53,112 bases of DNA from Candidatus Pullilachnospira intestinigallinarum (GTDB lineage: Bacteria > Bacillota > Clostridia > Lachnospirales > Lachnospiraceae). The stretch covers positions 1 through 53,112 of the forward strand of contig DVIN01000035.1 of assembly GCA_018711275.1 (NCBI GenBank), read 5' to 3'. The notes under the pieces are model-generated. The model did no database searches and was not told where the DNA came from. It saw only the letters and a program-made list of their open reading frames with translations. The translations under genes and the position numbers were made by a program. Shown here in pieces: positions 1 to 7,183 of the stretch (position 1 is the first letter of the stretch; every line of letters begins with the position of its first letter).

Positions 1-12
1 GAGGGTTTAGGG

Positions 13-43
13 CCACTGTGATATAATCTGAGTGTTGCAGTGG
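13..43 (+). promoter_or_regulatory. Integrase promoter -10 inside an inverted repeat
   Basis: A perfect -10 hexamer TATAAT lies at 22-27. It is flanked by a 6-bp inverted repeat, CCACTG (13-18) and CAGTGG (38-43). The matching -35 would fall at or before the window edge and cannot be judged. Transcription would start near 34, ahead of the integrase Shine-Dalgarno at 64-69. Confidence 0.45.
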
Positions 44-45
44 AA

Positions 46-69
46 CCTTTCCCGCCTGTGGGAAAGGAG
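46..69 (+). promoter_or_regulatory. Hairpin sequestering the integrase ribosome binding site
   Basis: CCTTTCCC (46-53) and GGGAAAGG (60-67) form a perfect 8-bp stem with a 6-nt loop. The Shine-Dalgarno AAGGAG (64-69) overlaps the 3' arm, and the ATG follows at 76. In the transcript this stem would compete with ribosome binding. Translational damping of an integrase is an inference. Confidence 0.55.
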
Positions 70-75
70 TTTCAC

Positions 76-1257
76 ATGGGAAAAAATCTCAAAGGCAAAG
101 AATGTGGCAAAGGAATCTGCCAAAGAAAGGACGGGTTGTATTGCGCGAGATTTGTAGATAAATCGGGAAAAAGACACGAAAAGTATTTTCGTACTATTCC
201 AGAAGCGAGAAATTGGATTGAAGAAGCAAAATATGCGGATAAGCATGAAGAGGTGTTTGTGCCATCTGATACAATAGTCGATGAATGGTTCGATTTTTGG
301 ATTGAAAATATTGTAGGGGATTTGGCACCTAACACGCTCAGAAATTATCGTGAACGATATGTTAATAATATCCAGCCGGTAATTGGGAGAATGCTTTTAT
401 CCAATGTACGGCCTATGCACTGTAAGAAAGTGTTAATTCAAATGGATGCGGATTATGCTGGTTCTACGATTCGACAGACATACATTACTATGGGCACAAT
501 GTTCAAAGCTGCATTGATGAATGGCATGATTTCCAAACATCCGATGGATGGTGTCCGATATACGAAACCAGTCAGGGCAAAAGATGATATTCGTTTTCTT
601 ACACGAGAAGATCAAAAGAAGTTTCTCGAAGTGGCTAAACGATCTCATAATTATAACCAGTATGCGTTGATTCTTGAAACGGGATTGCGGACTGGTGAGA
701 TGATTGGCTTGACTTGGGATGCGATTGATTTTAATAAGAAGACACTCACCGTAAATAAGACACTGGAATACAGACATGGACAGCATTTTTGGCGTGCTGG
801 GCCTCCTAAAACGCAGAACAGCTATCGTACAATACCTTTGACGGATAAAGCTTATGAAATCCTGAAGACGATATATGATAGCCGTACTGATAGAAAGGAG
901 TCTCCATTACTCTCGCAAACACTGGAGTATATTGACAGGCGTACAGGTACTACTGCTCGTCTGGTTATGCACGATCTTGTCTTTATTAACTGGAGAACGG
1001 GGGAGCCTGCAAAAAACAGCTCTTACGATACCCATCTGTATAAGCTCTGTGATGAAGCCGGGATCAATCGTTTCTGTATGCACGCATTGCGTCATACTTA
1101 TGCAACAAGGGCTATTGAGAGTGGTATGCAGCCAAAGGTTTTGCAAAGCCTTCTTGGTCATGCAAGTATTAAAACCACAATGGATAGATATGTCCATGTA
1201 ACAGATGAATCCCTTGATCTAGCTGTAAGGCAATTTGAAAGGAATCGGGTATCCTGA
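76..1257 (+). CDS. Tyrosine recombinase / phage- or ICE-type integrase
   Basis: Site-specific integrase that would catalyse insertion and excision of a mobile element. The 393-residue protein has a short N-terminal arm-binding-like region (about 1-60), a SAM-like core-binding domain (about 65-165) and a C-terminal catalytic domain. The catalytic set is visible: Arg205 in GLRTGE, Lys245, His336 and Arg339 in [10 protein letters not shown], His362 in LLGHAS, and Tyr372 in DRYVHV. The ATG at 76 is chosen because AAGGAG lies 6 nt upstream; an in-frame GTG at 40 has no ribosome site. Base composition is more AT-rich than the downstream core genes. The gene lies at the extreme left of the window and points at ychF, so the rest of the element is presumably to the left. 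The specific element family was not identified. Confidence 0.93.
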   Translation: MGKNLKGKECGKGICQRKDGLYCARFVDKSGKRHEKYFRTIPEARNWIEEAKYADKHEEVFVPSDTIVDEWFDFWIENIVGDLAPNTLRNYRERYVNNIQPVIGRMLLSNVRPMHCKKVLIQMDADYAGSTIRQTYITMGTMFKAALMNGMISKHPMDGVRYTKPVRAKDDIRFLTREDQKKFLEVAKRSHNYNQYALILETGLRTGEMIGLTWDAIDFNKKTLTVNKTLEYRHGQHFWRAGPPKTQNSYRTIPLTDKAYEILKTIYDSRTDRKESPLLSQTLEYIDRRTGTTARLVMHDLVFINWRTGEPAKNSSYDTHLYKLCDEAGINRFCMHALRHTYATRAIESGMQPKVLQSLLGHASIKTTMDRYVHVTDESLDLAVRQFERNRVS

Positions 1258-1283
1258 TATAAAACCCTATATAGTTAAATGAG

Positions 1284-1305
1284 AAAATGGTGTAAAAATG
1301 GTGTA
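1284..1305 (+). repeat. Tandem 11-bp repeat, probable integrase arm-type sites
   Basis: Two exact head-to-tail copies of AAAATGGTGTA lie at 1284-1294 and 1295-1305, directly after the integrase stop. Short direct repeats next to an integrase gene typically mark arm-type binding sites near an attachment site. The element boundary should therefore lie between here and ychF (1372). The attachment core itself cannot be defined without the other end of the element. Confidence 0.5.
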
Positions 1306-1371
1306 GTGCCACCGAAAGGGAACCCGAAAAACCTTGTAAATACAACAAAAACAAAGGAGATGTAAAGATAT

Positions 1372-2469
1372 ATGAAACTAGGAATCGTGGGACTTCCCAA
1401 CGTAGGAAAAAGCACCCTGTTTAATTCTCTGACGAAGGCGGGAGCCGAGTCGGCCAACTATCCTTTTTGTACCATCGATCCCAATGTGGGAATCGTTCCG
1501 GTGCCGGATGAACGCCTGAAGCTTCTGGGAGATTTTTACCATTCCAAAAAGGTGACCCCGGCGGTAATTGAGTTTGTGGATATCGCAGGTCTCGTAAAAG
1601 GCGCTTCCAAGGGAGAGGGTCTGGGAAATCAGTTCCTGGCCAATATCCGGGAGGTGGATGCCATCGTCCATGTGGTGCGCTGCTTTGAGGATCCCAACGT
1701 CATCCATGTGGACGGCAGTATCGATCCGGCCAGGGATATTGAGACTATCAACCTGGAACTGATTTTCTCCGACCTGGAGATTCTGGAGCGGAGAATTGCC
1801 AAAACGACAAAGACTGCCCGGATGGACAAGACGGCAGCCAAGGAGCTGGCGCTGCAGGAAAAAATCAAAAAGCATCTGGAGGACGGCAAACCGGCCATCA
1901 CGCTGGAGCTGGAGGACGAGGATGAAAAACAGTGGATGAGCGGATATAATCTGCTTACCGGAAAACCGGTGATCTACGCGGCCAATGTGGCGGAGGATGA
2001 CCTGGCGGATGACGGCGCCTCCAATCCTCATGTGGAGGCGGTGCGCCAGCTGGCCAGGGAGCAGAACAGCGGCGTTTTTGTGATCTGCGCGCAGATTGAA
2101 CAGGAGATCGCAGAACTGGATGAGGATGAACGCCGGATGTTCCTGGAGGATCTGGGAATCCGGGAGTCCGGACTGGAGAAACTGATCAAAGCCAGCTATG
2201 AACTGCTGGGGCTGATGAGCTTTTTGACGGCCGGGGAGGATGAGACCAGAGCCTGGACCATCAAGATCGGAACAAAGGCTCCCCAGGCTGCCGGAAAGAT
2301 CCATACGGATTTTGAGAGAGGATTTATCAAGGCAGAGGTGGTGAACTATCAGGATCTGCTGGACTGCGGTTCCTATGCGGGCGCCAGAGAGAAAGGTCTG
2401 GTGCGTATGGAAGGAAAAGATTATGTGGTGAAAGACGGGGATGTGATTCTGTTCCGGTTTAATGTCTGA
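1372..2469 (+). CDS. ychF: Redox-regulated ribosome-associated ATPase YchF
   Basis: Universally conserved Obg-family P-loop NTPase (OLA1/YchF), which prefers ATP and associates with ribosomes. The 365-residue length is typical. The P-loop GLPNVGKST spans residues 7-15, the switch region DIAGLVKGASKGEGLGN follows, and a C-terminal TGS domain ends in the usual FRFNV. The coiled-coil insertion lies at about 130-200. AAAGGAG is 12 nt upstream of the ATG. The codon use is that of the core genome, in contrast with the adjacent integrase, so the chromosome proper starts here. It is followed by a strong terminator and is transcribed separately from the dcw cluster. Confidence 0.97.
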   Translation: MKLGIVGLPNVGKSTLFNSLTKAGAESANYPFCTIDPNVGIVPVPDERLKLLGDFYHSKKVTPAVIEFVDIAGLVKGASKGEGLGNQFLANIREVDAIVHVVRCFEDPNVIHVDGSIDPARDIETINLELIFSDLEILERRIAKTTKTARMDKTAAKELALQEKIKKHLEDGKPAITLELEDEDEKQWMSGYNLLTGKPVIYAANVAEDDLADDGASNPHVEAVRQLAREQNSGVFVICAQIEQEIAELDEDERRMFLEDLGIRESGLEKLIKASYELLGLMSFLTAGEDETRAWTIKIGTKAPQAAGKIHTDFERGFIKAEVVNYQDLLDCGSYAGAREKGLVRMEGKDYVVKDGDVILFRFNV

Positions 2470-2614
2470 AGCCGACACGGACCGGGGAACCTGTCGGGGC
2501 TTTCGTGGGGGAAAAACCCATAAAAAGCGCGGTAATCCGTCAAAAGAAAATTGTAAGAAAGAAAAAAACACAAGATATTGTTGCGGGAAATGGAAAAACA
2601 TACAATATATGGAA

Positions 2615-2650
2615 AACAGGAAGATTTGGAAAGATCTTCCTGTTTTTTTT
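2615..2650 (+). terminator. Rho-independent terminator after ychF
   Basis: A perfect 11-bp stem, AACAGGAAGAT (2615-2625) and ATCTTCCTGTT (2634-2644), has an 8-nt loop and is followed by a run of T to 2650. It separates ychF from the mraZ promoter. Confidence 0.9.
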
Positions 2651-2663
2651 ATAAAAAAGGCCC

Positions 2664-2692
2664 TTGTATTTAGTGGGCATTTGGTTTAGAAT
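2664..2692 (+). promoter_or_regulatory. Sigma-A promoter of the mraZ/dcw operon
   Basis: The -35 TTGTAT (2664-2669) and -10 TAGAAT (2687-2692) are separated by exactly 17 bp. Transcription would start near 2699, at the first MraZ box, leaving a leader of about 140 nt before mraZ. Confidence 0.75.
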
Positions 2693-2700
2693 AAACACAT

Positions 2701-2740
2701 AAGTGGTAGAAAGTGGAGAAAAGTGGAGCGAAAGGGAGAG
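2701..2740 (+). promoter_or_regulatory. MraZ operator: four boxes with a 10-bp period
   Basis: Four consecutive decamers begin AAGTGG, AAGTGG, AAGTGG and AAAGGG at 2701, 2711, 2721 and 2731. MraZ is known to autorepress its own operon through short G-rich direct repeats with a 10-bp period (TGGG-type in Escherichia coli, AAAGTG-type in mollicutes). These repeats fit the second type and cover the predicted transcription start. Confidence 0.75.
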
Positions 2741-2839
2741 AGTGTGGCAGCAAAATCCCTTCAAACCACCGGAGAGATGCAGTTGGGGAGAACTTCATCT
2801 CTCATTTTCGCAGGCAGTATTCCAAAGAGGGTAAATTCT

Positions 2840-3271
2840 ATGTTCATGGGAGAGTACAGTCATACGATTGATGCAAAGGGAAGGCTAATCATACCGTCCA
2901 AGTTTCGCGAAGGATTGGGAGAAGAATTCGTGCTTACGAAGGGTCTGGACGGCTGCCTTTCCATTTATCCCATGGAGGAATGGAAGATCTTTGAAAAAAA
3001 ACTGGAAGCTTTACCACTTACCAATAAAAATGCAAGGAAATTTTCGCGATTCTTCGTCGCAGGTGCCTGTATGTGCGAACTGGACAGGCAGGGGAGAATT
3101 CTCGTACCTTCAACGCTTCGGGAATTTGCCGGTCTGGAAAAAGACGTGGTGCTTACTGGAAATCTGAACCGCATCGAGGTTTGGAGCAAAGCGAAGTGGA
3201 GTGAAAATAACGATTACGATGACATGGATGCCATTGCAGAAGGTATGCAGGAGATGGGAATTGTCATCTGA
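2840..3271 (+). CDS. mraZ: Transcriptional regulator MraZ
   Basis: DNA-binding regulator of the dcw operon that acts as a ring-shaped oligomer. The 143 residues contain two AbrB-like swapped-hairpin halves with the family's DxxGR motifs: [13 protein letters not shown] near residues 11-23 and [13 protein letters not shown] near 80-92. The start is placed at ATG 2840 (sequence MFMGEY), which has GAGGG 9 nt upstream and matches the family's N-terminus; ATG 2846 is possible. An in-frame upstream extension from 2723 is rejected because it would overlap the operator. It is the first gene of the cluster, and its own operator is at 2701-2740. Confidence 0.96.
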   Translation: MFMGEYSHTIDAKGRLIIPSKFREGLGEEFVLTKGLDGCLSIYPMEEWKIFEKKLEALPLTNKNARKFSRFFVAGACMCELDRQGRILVPSTLREFAGLEKDVVLTGNLNRIEVWSKAKWSENNDYDDMDAIAEGMQEMGIVI

Positions 3272-3301
3272 TGCGGCTTTGCGGCAAGGAGTAGATAACG
3301 T

Positions 3302-4267
3302 ATGGAATTCAGGCACACTTCCGTGCTGCTGCGGGAGACCATTGAAGCGCTTCATGTGAAGCCGGACGGCATCTATGTGGACGGAACACTGGGAGGGGCG
3401 GGACACGCCTCAGAAATATGCAAATTATTATCTGCCACGGGGAGATTAATAGGAATAGACCAGGACGATGCTGCAATTACTGCTGCCTCGGAACGCCTCA
3501 GGGAGTATAAAGACCGCGTGACGATTATACGCAGCAATTATTGCAGCATGGTTTTGGAATTGGAAAAAAGGGGAATCCGCCGGGTGGATGGGATTCTGCT
3601 GGATCTGGGAGTATCTTCCTATCAGCTGGATAACGCCGGGCGGGGATTTTCGTACCGGGAGGACGCGCCTCTCGATATGAGAATGGATCAGAGACAGGAA
3701 AAAACTGCGGCTGACATCGTGAACGGCTACAGTGAAAGTGAACTGTACCGGATCATCCGGGATTACGGGGAGGACAAATTTGCGAAGAATATTGCAAAAC
3801 ATATCTGCCTTGCCAGACAGCAGGCACCTGTTCGTACTACCGGGGAGCTGGCAGAGATTATAAAACGGGCGATTCCCATGAAAATCAGGGCTGTCGGCGG
3901 TCATCCTGCAAAACGGACGTTTCAGGCGATCCGCATCGAGCTGAACCATGAGCTGGATGTGCTGCGGGATTCTCTGGACGGGATGATTGATATCTTAAAT
4001 GACGGGGGAAGGATTTGTGTGATTACCTTCCATTCTCTGGAGGACAGGATCGTGAAGAATACCTTCCGGAGAAATGAAAATCCCTGTATCTGTCCGCCGG
4101 ATTTTCCCGTATGCGTGTGCGGGAAGGTTTCCAAAGGCAGAGTGATTACCAGAAAACCCATTCTTCCTTCCGCAAAAGAGATGGAGTATAACAGCCGTTC
4201 AAAGAGCGCAAAACTGAGAGTATTTGAAAGGAAAATCCTTTCGGAAGGGGAGTCCGGAAGGATTTAA
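3302..4267 (+). CDS. rsmH: 16S rRNA (cytosine1402-N4)-methyltransferase RsmH
   Basis: S-adenosylmethionine-dependent methyltransferase that modifies C1402 of 16S rRNA in the ribosomal P site (formerly MraW). The 321-residue length is normal. The SAM-binding motif [11 protein letters not shown] lies at residues 28-37, the acidic motif IGIDQDD follows, and [11 protein letters not shown] and the C-terminal HSLEDR segment are also diagnostic. It starts 31 nt after mraZ with AAGGAG upstream, so it is co-transcribed with mraZ. The next gene begins 13 nt after its stop. Confidence 0.97.
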   Translation: MEFRHTSVLLRETIEALHVKPDGIYVDGTLGGAGHASEICKLLSATGRLIGIDQDDAAITAASERLREYKDRVTIIRSNYCSMVLELEKRGIRRVDGILLDLGVSSYQLDNAGRGFSYREDAPLDMRMDQRQEKTAADIVNGYSESELYRIIRDYGEDKFAKNIAKHICLARQQAPVRTTGELAEIIKRAIPMKIRAVGGHPAKRTFQAIRIELNHELDVLRDSLDGMIDILNDGGRICVITFHSLEDRIVKNTFRRNENPCICPPDFPVCVCGKVSKGRVITRKPILPSAKEMEYNSRSKSAKLRVFERKILSEGESGRI

Positions 4268-4279
4268 GGAGATAGTGTA

Positions 4280-4768
4280 ATGGCCAGAAAAAGCAACAGA
4301 AGGGTAAATTCACGAGCGGAAAAGCAGGAACGGTATGTGGTGTGGGGAAATACCGTCCGCGTAGAAGAGGCCATACCGGAAGAGAGACCACAAAGGAGAA
4401 AGAGCGTAAGCCGGAGAGCACAGAAAAACAGGGCGAGGGCCGTCCAGATGAGCAGAGGGTATGTGCTGTTTCTGACGGTGGTATCTGTGGCCGCACTGCT
4501 GATGTGCGTGCGGTATCTGAAGCTGAAGGCTGAGATCACCACCCAGACCAGTCAGATTGCCTCCATGGAGTCGGCACTCAATGAGCTGAAAGCAGACAAT
4601 GACGCCTTATATAATACGGTGACGTCATCGGTGGATCTGGAAAAGATCCGCCAGGAAGCCATGAACCGACTGGGGATGGATTATCCCCGGGAGGATCAGA
4701 TTTATCAGTTCGACACATCAGGAAACAGCTATGTCCGTCAGTATAAGGACGTGCCGGATGCAGAATAG
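4280..4768 (+). CDS. FtsL-like bitopic cell-division protein
   Basis: Small division protein expected to join the FtsL-DivIC-DivIB complex that activates septal peptidoglycan synthesis. Its 162 residues comprise a basic cytoplasmic tail (1-58), one membrane helix (about 61-80) and an external leucine-zipper-like coiled coil (about 81-115), ending in the segment QEAMNRLGMDYP. That last motif is typical of FtsL/DivIC (septum formation initiator) proteins. Position between rsmH and the first PBP is the canonical place of ftsL. The symbol is withheld because FtsL and DivIC are hard to tell apart by eye. AAGGAG precedes the ATG. Confidence 0.88.
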   Translation: MARKSNRRVNSRAEKQERYVVWGNTVRVEEAIPEERPQRRKSVSRRAQKNRARAVQMSRGYVLFLTVVSVAALLMCVRYLKLKAEITTQTSQIASMESALNELKADNDALYNTVTSSVDLEKIRQEAMNRLGMDYPREDQIYQFDTSGNSYVRQYKDVPDAE

Positions 4769-4776
4769 GTGATGAA

Positions 4777-7113
4777 GTGCAGAAAAGAAAAAGAAAGACC
4801 GGGGGGAATCCCCTGGTCACAAGAAAAATCAATAGCAGGATGAGGAAAAAGCTGGTATGGCTGCTGGGGCTGGTCGTACTGGCTTTAATCGGTTTATGTG
4901 TGCGTATCACATATATCAATGCCAGCGAGGGAACCAGGTATACTCAGCAGGTACTCAGCCAGTCCCAGCAGAAGTACGACAGCCGCGTGATCCCCTTCCG
5001 GCGGGGCGATATCCAGGACCGGAACGGGGTGGTGCTGGCCACCAGCGAAAAAGTCTATAAGATTATCCTGGACTGCCGGGTGGTAAACTCCAATGAGGAT
5101 TACATGGAACCCACCATCAAAGCCATGGTGGAGGTGCTGGGGCTTGATGAACAGGAGATCCGGGACAAACTGGAAAATGAAGAGACAAAAAACAGCCAGT
5201 ACCAGATCATGAAGCGGAATGTATCCATCACGGACAAAAAGGCATTTGAGGAATATGAAGATCCCGATGAGGAAACCGCGAAATCTCTGTCTAAGGAAGA
5301 ACTTGAAGAACGCAGCAACATCAATGGCGTCTGGTTTGAAGAGGATTATCTTAGAACGTATCCTCTGGGATCCACGGCCTGCGATCTGATCGGATTTACC
5401 TATACAGGCAACACGGCAGACTGGGGTATTGAGGGATATTATTCCAGCACCCTGAACGGAGTCAATGGCCGCCAGTATGGCTATTTCACTGAGGACGCGG
5501 ATGTGGAACAGACGATCATTGAACCGGAAAACGGCAATACTGTGGTCTCCACCATCGATGTGAATATTCAGCAGACGGTGGAAAAATATATACAGACCTT
5601 TATGGAAGGAATGGCTTTTGGCCCCAACGGCGACGAGGGAGCAAAAAATGTGGGAGTGGTGGTGGCGGATCCCAACAACGGAGAGATTCTTGCCATGGCC
5701 AGTTCCGATCCTTACGATCTGAATGATCCCAGGGATCTGGAGAAATTTTATTCTCAGGAAGAAATCGATGCCATGTCCGAGGAGGACATGCTGGAAAACC
5801 TGAACCTGCTCTGGAGGAATTTCTGCATCAGCGAAACCTTTGAGCCGGGATCCACAGTAAAGCCCATGACGGTGGCGGCGGCGCTGGAGAGCGGCTCTGT
5901 CTCGGCGGGTTCCACCTATGTGTGCGACGGCTATGAGATGTTCGGGGATCAGCAGATCAAGTGTTCCATTTATCCGGGCTACCACGGGGAGGAGACTCTG
6001 GCGGATTCTCTGAAATATTCCTGCAACGATGTGATGATGCAGCTGGCAGAACAGATGGGCGCGGAAGTATTCATGAAATATCAGGATGTTTTCAATTTCG
6101 GAAATCTCACAGGCATTGATCTGCCCGGTGAGGCCCGGGGAATTCTTCACAGTGGCTCAGATATGAATGTGACCGAGCTGGCAACCGCTTCTTTCGGCCA
6201 GGGATATACCTGTACGATGATTCAGGAAGTGGCGGCGCTCTGTTCCGTAATCAACGGAGGTTATTATTATCAGCCACATGTGGTCAGCAGGATCCTGGAC
6301 GAAGACGGAAATGTGGTGAAAAACATCGAGCCGGTGATGATGAAGCAGACCGTATCTTCCGATGTATCCGCGCTGGTCAGAAGCTATATGGGAACCGTGG
6401 TGGAAAAAGGCGGAACCGGTTATGCCGCGAAGCTGGACGGCTACAGCATGGGAGGCAAGACAGGAACCGCGCAGAAAATATCCGAGGATACCGGAACCTA
6501 CGGACGGGATTATCTGGTATCGTTTATCGGGTTTGCGCCCCTGGATAATCCCCAGGTGGTGGTCTATGTGGTGGTGGATGAACCCAATACCCAGTATCAG
6601 GCCGACAGCAAGTATGCACAGTATATCGCCAAACAGATTATGCGGGAGATTCTTCCTTATATGAATATTTTCCAGGACGAAGCGGAAACAGGAGAAGAAA
6701 ACAGCGAGATGGCATACTTTGAAAATCTGATGGAGCAGCAGGCAGCGGAAAACGCCGTAAAGATTGCACAGGGTTACAGTGTGGAGGATGAAAATAACTC
6801 CGCGGCGGCCCAGGGAACAGATGCGGAAAACAGCACTGCGTCCGGGGAGGAGGCGGATTCTCAGGATAACGGCGATACCTCAGAGGAAGCAGATTCCCAG
6901 AGCGGCAGCGACACCCAGGAGGAGGCAGATTCTCAGGACAGCGGCGGCACTTCAGAGGAAACGCAGGCAGGCGCCGGTGATGGCAGCGAGCAGGGCATCG
7001 ACAACAGCGGAAGTATCGTACCTCCCGACGAGGAAGAAGAGGTCACCGGCGGAGAAAAACAAGAGGACGGCGGCATCACCAACCAGGATGTGGAACTTCA
7101 GAGCGGCAACTGA
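4777..7113 (+). CDS. Class B penicillin-binding protein (FtsI/PBP2B type)
   Basis: Peptidoglycan DD-transpeptidase of the division septum. The 778 residues contain a basic tail, one membrane anchor (about 27-47), a dimerisation domain with the segment RGDIQDRNGVVLA, and a transpeptidase domain. All three penicillin-binding motifs are intact: STVK with nucleophile Ser359, SCN with Ser415, and KTG at Lys561. The GTG start at 4777 follows AGGTGA, 8 nt after the ftsL-like stop; an internal ATG at 4840 is a weaker alternative. No PASTA domain is recognisable. The tail after residue about 640 is a long acidic Ser/Glu/Asp/Gly region with a 12-residue repeat. A hairpin follows directly. Confidence 0.93.
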   Translation: MQKRKRKTGGNPLVTRKINSRMRKKLVWLLGLVVLALIGLCVRITYINASEGTRYTQQVLSQSQQKYDSRVIPFRRGDIQDRNGVVLATSEKVYKIILDCRVVNSNEDYMEPTIKAMVEVLGLDEQEIRDKLENEETKNSQYQIMKRNVSITDKKAFEEYEDPDEETAKSLSKEELEERSNINGVWFEEDYLRTYPLGSTACDLIGFTYTGNTADWGIEGYYSSTLNGVNGRQYGYFTEDADVEQTIIEPENGNTVVSTIDVNIQQTVEKYIQTFMEGMAFGPNGDEGAKNVGVVVADPNNGEILAMASSDPYDLNDPRDLEKFYSQEEIDAMSEEDMLENLNLLWRNFCISETFEPGSTVKPMTVAAALESGSVSAGSTYVCDGYEMFGDQQIKCSIYPGYHGEETLADSLKYSCNDVMMQLAEQMGAEVFMKYQDVFNFGNLTGIDLPGEARGILHSGSDMNVTELATASFGQGYTCTMIQEVAALCSVINGGYYYQPHVVSRILDEDGNVVKNIEPVMMKQTVSSDVSALVRSYMGTVVEKGGTGYAAKLDGYSMGGKTGTAQKISEDTGTYGRDYLVSFIGFAPLDNPQVVVYVVVDEPNTQYQADSKYAQYIAKQIMREILPYMNIFQDEAETGEENSEMAYFENLMEQQAAENAVKIAQGYSVEDENNSAAAQGTDAENSTASGEEADSQDNGDTSEEADSQSGSDTQEEADSQDSGGTSEETQAGAGDGSEQGIDNSGSIVPPDEEEEVTGGEKQEDGGITNQDVELQSGN
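6847..6954 (+). repeat. Three tandem 36-bp units coding EEADSQ repeats
   Basis: Residues 691-726 of the first PBP consist of three 12-residue units, each starting EEADSQ (EEADSQDNGDTS, EEADSQSGSDTQ, EEADSQDSGGTS). The repeat lies in the extracytoplasmic tail and is likely disordered and highly acidic. Confidence 0.85.
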
Positions 7114-7130
7114 CGAATCCTTTGGAGAAT

Positions 7131-7183
7131 AACCTCACAGAAGCACCCATAAACTTTAGGGAAGGTTTCTGTGAGGTTTTTTT
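7131..7183 (+). terminator. Terminator-like hairpin running into the next start codon
   Basis: A perfect 12-bp stem, AACCTCACAGAA (7131-7142) and TTCTGTGAGGTT (7167-7178), is followed by a T run to 7183. The ATG of the second PBP begins at 7184. The 3' arm also holds GTGAGG (7171-7176), the only ribosome-binding sequence for that ATG. It may terminate, attenuate or hide the ribosome site. Confidence 0.75.

Noticed and set aside
1378-2601. Long minus-strand reading frame opposite ychF
   Set aside because: Composition mirrors ychF codons, there is no ribosome site, and the translation is low-complexity His/Leu-rich; it is a shadow frame.
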